A stretch of DNA of 64,000 nucleotides from JAJXZJ01 sp050012855 (GCA_050012855.1 JBEKGJ010000002.1:124001-188000); one strand, 5' to 3'. Shown: positions 27,161 through 36,503, counted from the stretch's first letter. Numbers and translations: made by a program. The notes: generated by a model not told the origin, from the letters alone.

Positions 27161-28075
27161 TCACGCCGGCGGCTGGCCGCGGCGGTTGCCGAGTTTCACG
27201 AAGCGATCCGGCGACACGCCATAAACGCGCTTGAACACCCGCGAGAAATGGTAGGGATCGGCGAAGTTGAGCCGGGCGGCGACCTCCTTGACCATCAATC
27301 CGCCGTCGAGGAGGAGCGCGGCCGCGCGGTTCATCTTCAGCCGGAGCAGGAGCTGGTAGGGGCTCCGGTGGTCGAAGCGCTGGAACAACCGGCAGAGATA
27401 GGCAGCGTTCACGTGGCAGGCGCGGGCGATTTCCTCGACGGTCTTGAGCTGCTCGTAATGGGCTTCGAGGTGGCGCCGGGCGCGTTCGTAGGTGGGCAGC
27501 GCGCGCGATTCCGCGGCGCCATAATCAATCGCCCGCTCCGCGATCTTCAACAGGATTAACGCGACCAGGGTCGAGCAAATGCGACCGGTGAGCGGGTTTT
27601 CCGCCGCGCCGTTGCGCTGGAGGCTCTCGAACAATTCGGTCAGCTCGTTCGGCGATGACACCTGCACCGGCTCCCAGCGGCCCAGCGGTCCCTCCGCCAG
27701 CAGGCGGTCGCCCTCGCGACCCACGAAGTCCACGTAGTATTTAAGCATCGGGCTTTGCGCCGAGGTGCGGATGGTATGCGACACGCGCGGTCCGTAGGCG
27801 AAGGCCATGCCGGGGCGCAACCGGAAGCGGCGGCCGCGGAGTTTCAGTTCGCCTTCGCCCTGGGCGACGAACTCCAGCGCGGCGTAAGGGAAACTGGTGC
27901 GCTGGATCACGTAATCGGGCCGGCAACGCTCGACACCGCCGCAGACCACCTCGAGCCGGGGCGTCGCCCGCGGGGTCAAATTCAGAAAAAAACGGTGCGC
28001 TTCCGAAACTTGCGTCGAGAGAAAGGCCGGGCGTTGTCCCGGCGGCCCGGCGGCGACGTTTTCCGTCGTGTTCAT
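27161..28075 (-). CDS. AraC family transcriptional regulator
   Basis: A 304-residue regulator. Residues ~45-130 form a cupin-like effector domain (LKLRGRRFRLRPGMAFAYGP), and the last ~100 residues form the double helix-turn-helix DNA-binding domain (TVEEIARACHVNAAYLCRLF, then VKEVAARLNFADPYHFSRVF). It is divergent from the GME-like epimerase and upstream of the TauE gene; either may be its target. A 12-bp palindrome, CAATCATGATTG, lies 47 bp upstream of its start. Confidence 0.88.
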   Translation of the reverse strand: MNTTENVAAGPPGQRPAFLSTQVSEAHRFFLNLTPRATPRLEVVCGGVERCRPDYVIQRTSFPYAALEFVAQGEGELKLRGRRFRLRPGMAFAYGPRVSHTIRTSAQSPMLKYYVDFVGREGDRLLAEGPLGRWEPVQVSSPNELTELFESLQRNGAAENPLTGRICSTLVALILLKIAERAIDYGAAESRALPTYERARRHLEAHYEQLKTVEEIARACHVNAAYLCRLFQRFDHRSPYQLLLRLKMNRAAALLLDGGLMVKEVAARLNFADPYHFSRVFKRVYGVSPDRFVKLGNRRGQPPA

Positions 28076-28121
28076 GCGGTTGGAGCGGCCCGGTGGGTGT
28101 TTGAGCGGCGACGCCGGGAGA

Positions 28122-28133
28122 CAATCATGATTG
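28122..28133. promoter_or_regulatory. Palindrome in the divergent araC-type/epimerase promoter region
   Basis: CAATCATGATTG is a perfect 12-bp palindrome in AT-richer DNA between the divergent regulator and epimerase genes. Its position suits an operator, but AraC proteins usually bind direct repeats, so its role is uncertain. Confidence 0.35.
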
Positions 28134-28353
28134 AGGCTCTTCGCCGGGCCGACGGGAAGTCAAGAACGAACATCCTCCCGTCAACAACTGCCATTCCGCG
28201 GCCGGCGGGCGGTTGGTAGCGTCACCCCAGCCTCCGGTTGCGGACGATCCGGAATTTCGGTCGCGACACGAACGGAGAACGCCGCTACGATTTGCGGCTG
28301 GTCTGGACGGTTCATTTTGGGCCGCGAACGCGGAAAGCAACAAACGATTCGAT

Positions 28354-29394
28354 ATGGAAAAGAGACTCGTGGAGAAGGATGCGCCGTTGCAGAAGGACGA
28401 TTTGATCGTCATCACCGGCGCGGGCGGCTTCATCGCCGGCAACCTGGTGAAGTACTTTCTGAAGAAGGGCTTCACCCGCATCCGGGCCGTGGACAAGAAG
28501 CCGCTCTACGAGTGGTATCTCCGCAGCCCCGGCGTGGAATCGCTCTGCCTGGATGTGAGCGAGGAGAACAACTGCCGCCGGATGTGCGAAGGCGCTGTGG
28601 AGGTCTATCAACTCGCCGCGGACATGGGCGGCATGGGCTTCATCGAGCGGTTCCGGATCGAGTGTCTGCGCTCGATCCTCATCAACACGCACATGCTCGA
28701 GGCGGCTTACCGGGCCGGTGCGCGCAACTATTTTTACTCCTCCTCGGCCTGCGCCTACAACACGCTCCTCCAGCAGGACCCGAACGTCCGCGCCCTCAAG
28801 GAATCCGATGCCTACCCGGCGATGGCCGAGCGCGGCTACGGCTGGGAGAAACTCGTCTCCGAGATGTTCTGCCAGGAATACTGGGCCGAGCGCGGCTTGA
28901 AGACGCACATTGCCCGCTTCCACAACGTCTATGGCCCGCATGGCACCTGGGACGGCGGTCGCGAAAAGGCCCCCGCCGCGCTGTGTCGCAAGGTCATCGC
29001 CGCCCTGGATGCCGGCAAGAAGGAGATTATGATCTGGGGCGACGGCACCGCCACCCGCAGTTTCATGTTCATTGACGACTGCGTGAAAGGCATTGACATG
29101 ATCACGCACTGCGACGAACTCATCGCGACGCCGGTCAACCTTGGCTCGAGCGAACTCGTCTCGGTCAATGACCTGCTGTCGAAGATCGAGCAGATTGCCG
29201 GCGTGAAGCTGAAGCGGAACTGCGACCTGACCGCCCCTCGCGGGGTCGCCGGACGCAACAGCGACAACACCTTCATCAAGCAGGTCCTGGGCTGGGAGCC
29301 CAACACGTCCTTGGACAAGGGCCTCGCCGCCACCTACAAGTGGATCAAGCAGCAATACGAGAAGCGCAAGCAGGGCCGGCGCGTGGTGGAGTAG
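28354..29394 (+). CDS. NAD-dependent epimerase/dehydratase, GDP-mannose 3,5-epimerase-like
   Basis: Extended SDR of 346 residues; ATG 28354 is chosen because the family N-terminus begins near it. It has VITGAGGFIAGN for NAD binding, ADMGGMGFI (strongly typical of GDP-mannose 3,5-epimerases), catalytic Y162 and K166 in YGWEKL, and RFHNVYGPHGTW. The C-terminal domain includes WGDGTATRSFMFIDDCV. It probably makes an L-galactose- or heptose-type nucleotide sugar. The kinase and nucleotidyltransferase genes that would fit the same pathway lie beyond a transposase unit. Confidence 0.85.
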   Translation: MEKRLVEKDAPLQKDDLIVITGAGGFIAGNLVKYFLKKGFTRIRAVDKKPLYEWYLRSPGVESLCLDVSEENNCRRMCEGAVEVYQLAADMGGMGFIERFRIECLRSILINTHMLEAAYRAGARNYFYSSSACAYNTLLQQDPNVRALKESDAYPAMAERGYGWEKLVSEMFCQEYWAERGLKTHIARFHNVYGPHGTWDGGREKAPAALCRKVIAALDAGKKEIMIWGDGTATRSFMFIDDCVKGIDMITHCDELIATPVNLGSSELVSVNDLLSKIEQIAGVKLKRNCDLTAPRGVAGRNSDNTFIKQVLGWEPNTSLDKGLAATYKWIKQQYEKRKQGRRVVE

Positions 29395-29571
29395 AACGGA
29401 ATTTTTCAGTCGCCTCGAAATAATGGCCGTGGCGACGTATTGCCTAGACGATGAGCGAGTAGGTCTAATCTGGACCGGCAGTTCGATGTCCTCCTGCCCC
29501 ACAACGCTAACCACGGCCAGTCGGAGGTGGGCGTCGCGTGACCTGCGGCCCAACGGGTCGCCAGATTCAAG

Positions 29572-30389
29572 CCCAGGGCCGAGGCCGCTCAGGCGGCCGA
29601 TGCCCTGGGTATCCATCGCCATGAATGTGCGCCCTGACGGGGCGCGAGAGGTTTTCGCATGTCCCAGTCCCTTGCCAAAATCTACGTCCACCTGATCTTC
29701 TCCACGGAGAATCGGGAACGCGTGCTCGCGGACGACCTCCGCCTGGATCTGCATTCCTATGTTGGCGGCATTCTGAACGGCCTGGGCTGCGTTCCGGTGG
29801 AGATCAACTCGGAACCGGACCATGTTCATATCCTGTTGATCCTCGCGCGGACCGAAACGGTCAGCAACGTCGTCGGGCACGTAAAGAAATCCTCGAATGA
29901 CTGGCTGCGGACGAAGGATGCACGGTTCGCGAGTTTCCACTGGCAGGCCGGGTATGGCGCGTTCTCGGTGAGCCAATCTGTGGTGGAGGACGTGCGCGAC
30001 TACATCCGCAAACAACGCGAACATCACCGACCGAGGACGTTTCAAGAGGAGGATCGTGCTCTGCTTCTGAAATACGCGGTGGAATTCGATGAACGTTATG
30101 TGTGGGACTGACACCTTTGCCGCCCCTTCAGGGCGTGGAGAATGTCGGCCGGATTACCCAGGGCATCGCGCAGAGCGCTCAGCCCTGGGTATGTCCACCA
30201 ATCCACGTCATGCGCCCTGCCGGGGCGCCAGAGGTGTCGGCAGGTCCGATTCATGCGGTCCGTTGCACTCTCTCGCCCCGTCAGGGCGATTCCGTCGCTC
30301 CCACATCCTCACCCAGGGCATCGCGCGGAGCGCTCAGCCCTGGGCTGGATTCTCATGGCCTTTCAGGCCACCACGACGGCGCTTCGTGG
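29572..30389 (+). mobile_element. REP-associated transposase unit (REPtron-like)
   Basis: A single-tyrosine transposase gene is flanked on both sides by the same palindrome types. Type A (CCCAGGGC...GCCCTGGG) is at 29572-29609, 30157-30190 and 30311-30344. Type B (GCGCCC/GGGCGC or CGCCC/GGGCG) is at 29629-29645, 30121-30135, 30212-30228 and 30274-30288. Two further hairpins are at 30357-30369 and 30371-30389. This arrangement is what is known for RAYT transposases and their REP targets. Confidence 0.75.
29659..30111 (+). CDS. REP-associated tyrosine transposase (IS200/IS605 TnpA-like)
   Basis: A 150-residue Y1 HUH-type transposase. The metal-binding HUH motif is H55-V-H57 in EPDHVHILL, and the nucleophile is probably Y115 in VRDYIRKQREHH. 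AKIYVHLIFSTENRE at the N-terminus is family-typical. Such enzymes process single-stranded DNA at hairpin recognition sites. The flanking palindromes and the lack of a tnpB gene point to a RAYT rather than an IS200 element. ATG 29659 was chosen because it gives the family start. Confidence 0.88.
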   Translation: MSQSLAKIYVHLIFSTENRERVLADDLRLDLHSYVGGILNGLGCVPVEINSEPDHVHILLILARTETVSNVVGHVKKSSNDWLRTKDARFASFHWQAGYGAFSVSQSVVEDVRDYIRKQREHHRPRTFQEEDRALLLKYAVEFDERYVWD

Positions 30390-30528
30390 CCGGCGTCCAG
30401 TTGTTTGTTTTATGGCCTTCGGCGCCCGTGAGGAGACGGTTAGTCGTCTGCATTCCGACATCTGGCTCACGGCCTTTCGCGCCTTCGAAGGAGGCCGTTC
30501 ACCCTCCGTCTTCTGACTTTTCACGATC

Positions 30529-31329
30529 TTGAAAACTCGCACCTCAACGTCTCTCACCCGCGTCATCGGCCGGATTCCCTACCGGCTCGCGCTGGCGGGC
30601 GGCTGGATTGATCAGCCGTTCGTTTCCCGGCTGAACCCCCAACCGCCCGGTTCGATGGTGGTCGTCGCCGTCGAACCCGCGTTCTGGTTCATGGAACGCG
30701 CCGGCGTTGCCACCGGCACGCGCGCTGTCGCCGCGAAACTCTGGCGCGACCGCCTTCCCCCCGGCGACCCCGCAGCGCTCGTCCGCGAACTCTACGACGC
30801 CGAAAACAAAGACAAAGCCGAGCCCAGCGGCTCGCAGGACATGATCGGGCTGCTCTATCCGGGCATCAACCGGCTCGATTACGACTTCGCGGTCAACGGC
30901 GGCGTGTTCCCGTCGCATATCGAATCGCTCAACTCGCCGCGCCTCGCCCGCTGGCTCGAACGGGTGATTCACGTTCTGCCCGTCGCGCCGCGGCCCGACG
31001 GCTACAGCCCGCTCGGCCAACAAAACCTCGCCCCGCGCTGGATCGCGCGCCTCGGCCGGTCGGGCCAGGACTGCTTCGACGCCATCCGCCAGCGTGACGT
31101 GGCGGCGCTGGGTGCTTCGATGAATGAATGCATGAAATGCTGGGAGACCCTCCTGCCGCACGTCGTCCGCCACCGCACCATCACCACCGACCTGGTCGGG
31201 CTCCTGCGGGCTTACCAGGCGCAATATCCTGGCGCCATGTACTCGGGCTGCGGCGGCGGCTATCTGTTCGTCGCTGCGGAGGAACCGGTGCCTGGCGCCT
31301 TCAACATCACCGTCCGTCTCGCCCCATGA
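30529..31329 (+). CDS. GHMP kinase family protein
   Basis: A 266-residue protein with the N-terminal IPYRLALAGGWIDQP of sugar GHMP kinases and a C-terminal GAMYSGCGGGYLFVA matching the last glycine-rich kinase motif. The central phosphate-binding loop is hard to recognise. It probably phosphorylates a sugar at C1. The start is uncertain: TTG 30529 is the only suitable codon near the family N-terminus and no strong ribosome binding site is visible. The stop overlaps the ATG of the nucleotidyltransferase gene, so the two are coupled. Confidence 0.7.
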   Translation: MKTRTSTSLTRVIGRIPYRLALAGGWIDQPFVSRLNPQPPGSMVVVAVEPAFWFMERAGVATGTRAVAAKLWRDRLPPGDPAALVRELYDAENKDKAEPSGSQDMIGLLYPGINRLDYDFAVNGGVFPSHIESLNSPRLARWLERVIHVLPVAPRPDGYSPLGQQNLAPRWIARLGRSGQDCFDAIRQRDVAALGASMNECMKCWETLLPHVVRHRTITTDLVGLLRAYQAQYPGAMYSGCGGGYLFVAAEEPVPGAFNITVRLAP

Positions 31330-32141
31330 ACCGGCCGCAAGTCATCGTCGCCGGCGCGTTTGACGACCTCCGCTCCCGCCAGCTTCGCCTGCTGGAGGAA
31401 GCCGCCCGGCTCGGCGATGTGAATCTCCTGCTGTGGCCGGATGCAGCCATCCAGTCGCTCACCGGTCGGCCGCCGAAATTCCCGCTGGCCGAACGCCGCT
31501 ACTTCCTCGAGGCCGTGCGTTATGTCCGGCGCGTCAGCGTGGCCGGGCCGGCGGTGAATCCCCATGCGCTACCGACGGACCTGGCGGCCGACATCTGGGC
31601 GGAAGCCGAGAGCCAGGACAATGAAGACCACTCGCCGTTTTGTCGCACGCACGGGATCGCCCATCGCGTGTTCACCGCGGCCGAACTCGCCGGCTTTCCC
31701 GAACCAGCGTGTGAGCCGCCGACGCCTGGTCGTCCGAAGGTCATCGTCACCGGCTGCTACGACTGGTTCCACTCGGGGCACGTGCGGTTTTTCGAGGAGG
31801 TCAGCGCCCACGGCGACCTTTACGTGGTGGTGGGGCACGATGCGAACATCCGGTTCTTGAAGGGCGAAGGGCACCCGTTGTTGCCGGAGGCCGAGCGGCG
31901 TTACGTGGCGGGTTCGATCCGGTTCGTGAAGCAGGCGCTCATTTCGACCGGCAACGGCTGGATGGACGCCGAGCCCGAGATCGCCCGGCTCAAGCCGGAC
32001 ATCTACGCGGTGAACGAGGACGGCGACTGCCCCGAGAAGCGCGCCTTTTGCGAACAACACGGCCTCGAGTACCTCGTGCTCAAACGCACGCCGGCGCCGG
32101 GGCTGCCCCGGCGCACGAGCACAAACCTGCGCGGATTTTGA
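31326..32141 (+). CDS. Cytidylyltransferase-like protein with an internal duplication
   Basis: A 271-residue protein of two related halves. The C-terminal half (from ~135) has the nucleotidyltransferase signature H149-S-G-H152 in YDWFHSGHVRFFEE and the family's VVGHDANIRFLKG. The N-terminal half has the same order (AFDDLRSRQLRLLEE, LLLWPDAAIQSLTG, LAERRYFLEAVRYV) but no HxGH, so it cannot be catalytic. Together with the coupled GHMP kinase gene it could make an NDP-sugar. Confidence 0.8.
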   Translation: MNRPQVIVAGAFDDLRSRQLRLLEEAARLGDVNLLLWPDAAIQSLTGRPPKFPLAERRYFLEAVRYVRRVSVAGPAVNPHALPTDLAADIWAEAESQDNEDHSPFCRTHGIAHRVFTAAELAGFPEPACEPPTPGRPKVIVTGCYDWFHSGHVRFFEEVSAHGDLYVVVGHDANIRFLKGEGHPLLPEAERRYVAGSIRFVKQALISTGNGWMDAEPEIARLKPDIYAVNEDGDCPEKRAFCEQHGLEYLVLKRTPAPGLPRRTSTNLRGF

Positions 32142-32162
32142 ATGGCGAGCGACACCGCCGGG

Positions 32163-33776
32163 TTACGGCGACGGCCAGACCCAATCGCCCTGGGTGGTGT
32201 CCAGACGCGGGCTTTTCCCTGGGGTCAGGGCGATCTTGCCGCCGTCGTCCGTTTCGTTCCAGCCGACCGAGTAGAGAACAAAATGTCCGTTGTCGGTCTG
32301 GCGGTATTTCAGCGGCTCCCCGGTGATGAGATCGTGCGGGAGCTTGGCCACAAAGCGCGGGGCCAGTTCGCCGAGCGCCTGCGGGTAGCGCCCATTGGCC
32401 AGGCGGTAACGTTCCAGCGCGCAGGCCAGGATCGCTTCATCCAACACCGTTTGGGTAACGGCAAACTTCATTTGCGCTTTGGTCAGGGCGGGCAACAGCA
32501 TCGCCGCCATGAGCCGGTGGTGTATCAACCGTGACCATCCGGTACCGATGGATTCAACCAGCATCTCTTCGTGTTGTTGCATAAGCTTCGGGCTCAGTCT
32601 CCGGGCGGTGTAATCAATTCCCGGTTGCAGCACTTCGGTGAACAGCCGGTTGTAATTGACCTGCTCCAGGTACAGCCAGCCGCGCGGCATCAGCACCGCG
32701 GCGAGGTCACCTACGCCGTAGGCCGACGCCTCGTCCTCGCCGGATCCGAACTGCTCGAGCTTTGCAGGATGCCGGCGCACGTAGGTAATGACGCTGTTCC
32801 CGCATGCCCGTTCGCCGCGCATGGCCGTGGCGCTGTCGGCCAGGAGATCGAATTTCTCCAGCCGTTGCTGGAGGGCCTGCAATTGCGGCTCGGTCCACTT
32901 GCGGTCCGCCAGCCCTTCCCACACCGGTTGCATGGCCAGTTGAATCATCGCGCAACGCACCAAATGGGAAATCAGGAATGGTTCGCCATGCATCGTGTCG
33001 GCGAGGTCCATGGTGAGGGCAGTGTCGGCGAGAGCCGGCTCCGGCTGACCCAGCAGCAGCTCGGCCGAAGCCCGCACGCTGAGAATCCGGCCGCATTTCT
33101 TGATGATCGCGAGGTGCGGAAGCAGGAGGCCCGCCCAGTCCTCCTCCTCATAGCGGATGCCAAACCGCGAGTGCGGTCGCCAGCTGGCGACGCGGAGCTC
33201 CGCGAGGACCGGTTCGTATTCGTTCAAGGCGGCCACGACGGCTCCAGCCGTTTCGACCAGGTTGGTTATCAGGGGCGGTTTGGCATCGGTCGGCTGAACT
33301 TGGCCGGGACGTTCTTTTCCGCGCCACGCGGCCAACGCGGCCTGACACGCCGGCCAGTCGGTTCTTTGGCCTTTGTGCCAATCGCCAATCTGATCGGGCA
33401 GGGAGAACAGTTTCTTGCCAAATTGCATGGTGCGGTGGGTCGCATTCGTGTCACGCCACGTCTGCGTGCCGGGCAGGAAATCGAACAGCGGCGCGAGAAA
33501 CGGCGTCATCGCGAAATTCTGGTCGTCCGGAACGGGCGGCGGCACCACGGCCTTGAAGTCGAACACTTCGCCCCGCGCCGTCATCTGTCTGGCGTAAGCG
33601 TTCCACGCGTGTTGGCCGCGCCAGTCCTCCTCGAGGTAAAACAAGGCAATCAGCGTGGCCAGGGCAACGACACTGCCCAACAGAACTCGGAGGAATCGCA
33701 GCAAAGAGGCCCAAAGGCTGCGTTTCGGTTCGGGCGCGGACGGGGTCGGCGCTTCGGAATGGGAGGATGAGTTCAT
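32163..33776 (-). CDS. Hypothetical membrane-anchored protein
   Basis: A 537-residue protein from ATG at 33776. A Pro/Ser-rich N-terminus is followed by one membrane helix at ~24-45 (FLRVLLGSVVALATLIALFY); the rest is a large, mainly helical extracytoplasmic domain (GQPEPALADTALTMDLADT, LLPALTKAQMKFAVTQTVLD, YPQALGELAPRFVAKLP). The C-terminal ~70 residues resemble the ending often seen in verrucomicrobial proteins of unknown role (LKYRQTDNGHFVLYSVGWNE). It is downstream of the anti-sigma gene, 23 bp away, so it may be part of the sigma regulon. Confidence 0.7.
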   Translation of the reverse strand: MNSSSHSEAPTPSAPEPKRSLWASLLRFLRVLLGSVVALATLIALFYLEEDWRGQHAWNAYARQMTARGEVFDFKAVVPPPVPDDQNFAMTPFLAPLFDFLPGTQTWRDTNATHRTMQFGKKLFSLPDQIGDWHKGQRTDWPACQAALAAWRGKERPGQVQPTDAKPPLITNLVETAGAVVAALNEYEPVLAELRVASWRPHSRFGIRYEEEDWAGLLLPHLAIIKKCGRILSVRASAELLLGQPEPALADTALTMDLADTMHGEPFLISHLVRCAMIQLAMQPVWEGLADRKWTEPQLQALQQRLEKFDLLADSATAMRGERACGNSVITYVRRHPAKLEQFGSGEDEASAYGVGDLAAVLMPRGWLYLEQVNYNRLFTEVLQPGIDYTARRLSPKLMQQHEEMLVESIGTGWSRLIHHRLMAAMLLPALTKAQMKFAVTQTVLDEAILACALERYRLANGRYPQALGELAPRFVAKLPHDLITGEPLKYRQTDNGHFVLYSVGWNETDDGGKIALTPGKSPRLDTTQGDWVWPSP

Positions 33777-33799
33777 AATGGTCTGGGGTTGAGAGTTGC

Positions 33800-34399
33800 C
33801 TACACCGGCAAGGACTCGGGCGTGGCCGGAAGCCACGTCGTCTGGCCGGTTTGATCGTGAAGTTGGCGAAGTTCGCTCCGCGGAGAAACCAGCTTCGGCT
33901 GGGTGGCCGACGCCGCGCCGGGCGCGCTGACGCTGCCGAGCATTTCCGCCAGCTCACGCCGCTGTTGCGCCAGGGCGGACTGCACGACGGGCGAGGGCGG
34001 ATTGCTGGCGGCCTGGACCTGGGCCGGTTCCCGAAGGTAGCCGAAATGCACCGCCAGCATCACGACCCACAGCGCCGCCACGCCCGCATAGAACCGCGGA
34101 CCCGGCCACAGCCAGGCGCGCCACCAGGGTTCGGCCGGTTGTTCGCGGCCGGCGCGGGCCGCGTTCTTTCGCGCGGCCGCAGTCCGAACGCGTTCCTCGA
34201 TTCCGCGCCAAAGTTCCGGTGTTGGCTCGCCGCGCCGAAGGGCCGTGGTCAGGCGCGTCGCGAACTCCTGTTCCGCCGCAAACCGGCGGGCGCAGGCGGG
34301 ACACGCCGTCAGGTGCTGCTGGATGGCGAGACTGGTTTTCGCGTCGAGTTCCGAATCCAGGTAAGGTCCGGCCAGGGATTGGATTTCGTGGCAGTTCAT
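33800..34399 (-). CDS. Anti-sigma factor with zinc-finger (zf-HC2) domain
   Basis: A 199-residue protein. The N-terminal zf-HC2 motif is MNCHEIQSLAGPYLD followed by HLTACPACARRF, giving the H-x3-C-x2-C zinc site that binds sigma factors. One membrane helix follows at ~105-122 (FYAGVAALWVVMLAVHFGY), with an extracytoplasmic C-terminal part. Its start overlaps the stop of the sigma gene by 4 bp, as usual for cognate pairs. It should hold the sigma factor inactive until an envelope signal. Confidence 0.88.
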   Translation of the reverse strand: MNCHEIQSLAGPYLDSELDAKTSLAIQQHLTACPACARRFAAEQEFATRLTTALRRGEPTPELWRGIEERVRTAAARKNAARAGREQPAEPWWRAWLWPGPRFYAGVAALWVVMLAVHFGYLREPAQVQAASNPPSPVVQSALAQQRRELAEMLGSVSAPGAASATQPKLVSPRSELRQLHDQTGQTTWLPATPESLPV

Positions 34400-34980
34400 G
34401 AGGGGCTCACTTTCGATGAAGTCGGGGTGATTTGGTGACGGGCCAGCGCGAGCCGGGTCTTCAGCCGGGCCCGCGCCAGGTGGCCCATGACGCTGCCCAG
34501 CGGCATGTCGAGAGACACGGCAATCTCGCGGTAGCGCAGATCGCCCAGCGCCCGCAGCAGCAGCACCGCGCGCTCGGCGTCGGTCAGTGTCCTGAGCGCG
34601 GCCGCCAGCTCGGGTTCCATTCGTTCCGCCAGGGCTTCCGGGGTCGGCATCGCTCCGCCTTCTTCGCCGTCGAGCGCGGTCCCGACCAGCCCCTCGAGTT
34701 CCTCGGGTTCGAGTTGGAACTCGTGGCGGGCGATCCGGGCGTGTTTGCGGTTCAGCGCGAAGACCTCGTTGGTGAGGATGCGGAACATCCAGGCCCGGAA
34801 ACTGGCATCCTCGTGATACCGGTCGAACGCGGCAAAGGCGCGCAGTACGGCGTTCTGGAGGGCGTCGGGCGCCTCCTGCGGCTCCCAGATCAACCGCCGG
34901 CTGTAGCGTTCGAGGTCGCGCTCGATCGGTTCGAGCAGGGCCAGGAAGCGGTCGGCTTCGGTTGTCGTGGTGGTGTGCAT
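34396..34980 (-). CDS. ECF RNA polymerase sigma factor
   Basis: A 194-residue sigma-70 family protein with region 2 (PDALQNAVLRAFAAFDRY, FRAWMFRILTNEVF) and region 4 (LRTLTDAERAVLLLRALGDL, YREIAVSLDMPLGSV). A linker of ~35 acidic residues separates them. It is the first gene of a minus-strand operon with its anti-sigma factor and the membrane protein. The upstream region is shared with the divergent Gfo/Idh gene. The stimulus is unknown. Confidence 0.92.
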   Translation of the reverse strand: MHTTTTTEADRFLALLEPIERDLERYSRRLIWEPQEAPDALQNAVLRAFAAFDRYHEDASFRAWMFRILTNEVFALNRKHARIARHEFQLEPEELEGLVGTALDGEEGGAMPTPEALAERMEPELAAALRTLTDAERAVLLLRALGDLRYREIAVSLDMPLGSVMGHLARARLKTRLALARHQITPTSSKVSPS

Positions 34981-35067
34981 GGCGTTCGTCTAATTGGAGA
35001 AAGCCAACGGCGGTTCGTTTTATTACAACAATGTTGCACTTTGTGGCGCTTTCGCCGCAAACCCTGC

Positions 35068-35096
35068 TTGACTCGTTGTGGCCCGCATCGGATAAG
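35068..35096 (+). promoter_or_regulatory. Candidate sigma-70 promoter of the secreted Gfo/Idh gene
   Basis: TTGACT and GATAAG are spaced by 17 bp and lie ~33 bp before ATG 35129. This fits a housekeeping promoter, though the -10 box is imperfect. Confidence 0.4.
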
Positions 35097-35128
35097 ACCA
35101 CCGTGACCAGCGTTAGCAAGGACCAAGC

Positions 35129-36463
35129 ATGAACTCTCCCAACCCTTCCGTTTCAACCCCGTCAGCCTCCGCGCCCCGTGCGGGCACTCCCTTCAACCGC
35201 CGTCGCTTCCTCAAGGCCGCCGTGCAGGCCGGCGTGTTGCTGGCGGCCCCGCAGGTAATCCCCGCCCGCGTGCTCGGCAAGGACGGCGGGGTGGCGCCGA
35301 GCGAACGCATCGTGCTGGGCGGCATCGGCATCGGCGGCCGCGGCTCCTACGATCTGGGCTGTTTCCTGCACGAACCTGACGTGCAGTTCGTCGCGGTCTG
35401 CGACGTGAAGGAGGCGCGGCGCCTGGCGGTCAAGAAGATGGCCGACACGAAATACGGCAACTCGGATTGCGCGATGTTCCGCGACCTGCGCGAACTGCTG
35501 GCGCGGGAGGACATTGACGCGGTGCTGATCGCCACCGGTCCGAACTGGCACGCCGCCGCCTCAACCCTCGCCGCCAACGCGGGCAAGGACATGTACTGCG
35601 AGAAACCCTGCACGAAGAACATCGCGCAAAGCCTCGCCCTGGCGGAAACCATGCGCCGCACGGCGCGCGTCTTTCAGGCCGGCACCCAACGGCGCAGTCT
35701 GCCCAATTTCGCGTTCGCCGCCCAACTCGCCCAGACCGGCAAGCTCGGCAAACTCCACACGCTTTACGCGCAACCCGCCGGACTGAAGACCATCATCAGC
35801 GGCTGGCTGCCGCCCGAACCGGAACCGCCGAAAGAGCAGGTGGACTGGGACCTTTACCTCGGCCCTGCGTCCTGGCGGCCGTTCAACAAGCGACTGCTGG
35901 ATGGTTTCAACTTCGAAAAGGGCGGCGGCTTTGTCGGGGCGTTTGGCGGCGGCGGCTGCCTCGAGTGGGGCTCGCACTGCGTGGACCTCTGCCAGTGGGC
36001 GAACAGCAGCGACAACACGGCGCCAATCGAATACGAGCCGGTGGGCAACCGGCTGCACGCCCGCTATGCCAGCGGCGTCAAACTGATCCTGCGCGACGAT
36101 AACTGGCTCCCGCTTGGTTCCTGCCCCGTGCGCTACGAGGGCGAAACCGGCTGGGTCGAGACCGCCGACAACGGCGACCTCGCGGCGAGTTCGGACGCCC
36201 TGCTGGTCGGTCGCGGCGCCAAGATCGGCGGTTACCCTGCGGATTTCCACGTGCGCAACTTCCTCGATTGCGTGAAAACCCGCGCCCAGCCCCGCGCCAA
36301 TGCCGACGTCGCCTGCTGGTCGCACATTGTTTGCCATGCCGCGAACATCGCGCTGTTCCTCAACCGCAAGGTCACGTTCGACCCGCAGAAATGCGAGTTC
36401 CCGGGCGACGACGAGGCGAACCGCCTCCGCTCCGAGGCGCTGCGTGAACCCTGGCGCATTTGA
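35129..36463 (+). CDS. Gfo/Idh/MocA oxidoreductase with twin-arginine signal
   Basis: A 444-residue protein. NRRRFLKAAVQAGVLLAAP (residues ~23-41) is a Tat signal, so it is exported folded with its cofactor. The Rossmann domain begins VLGGIGIGGRGSYD, EKP is in MYCEKPCTKN, and the second domain has FVGAFGGGGCLEWGSHCVD. Proteins of this type are numerous in Verrucomicrobiota and Planctomycetota and act on sugars in the periplasm. It is followed 40 bp later by the HEAT protein. The substrate is unknown. Confidence 0.88.
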   Translation: MNSPNPSVSTPSASAPRAGTPFNRRRFLKAAVQAGVLLAAPQVIPARVLGKDGGVAPSERIVLGGIGIGGRGSYDLGCFLHEPDVQFVAVCDVKEARRLAVKKMADTKYGNSDCAMFRDLRELLAREDIDAVLIATGPNWHAAASTLAANAGKDMYCEKPCTKNIAQSLALAETMRRTARVFQAGTQRRSLPNFAFAAQLAQTGKLGKLHTLYAQPAGLKTIISGWLPPEPEPPKEQVDWDLYLGPASWRPFNKRLLDGFNFEKGGGFVGAFGGGGCLEWGSHCVDLCQWANSSDNTAPIEYEPVGNRLHARYASGVKLILRDDNWLPLGSCPVRYEGETGWVETADNGDLAASSDALLVGRGAKIGGYPADFHVRNFLDCVKTRAQPRANADVACWSHIVCHAANIALFLNRKVTFDPQKCEFPGDDEANRLRSEALREPWRI

Positions 36464-36503
36464 ACCCGGCCAACACCTGTAACTTTTCAAGCAAACCGAT
36501 CTT

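Noticed and set aside
28312..30114. 600-codon minus-strand frame across the epimerase and transposase genes
   Set aside because: It spans two real genes and repeats on the other strand and has no recognisable domain.
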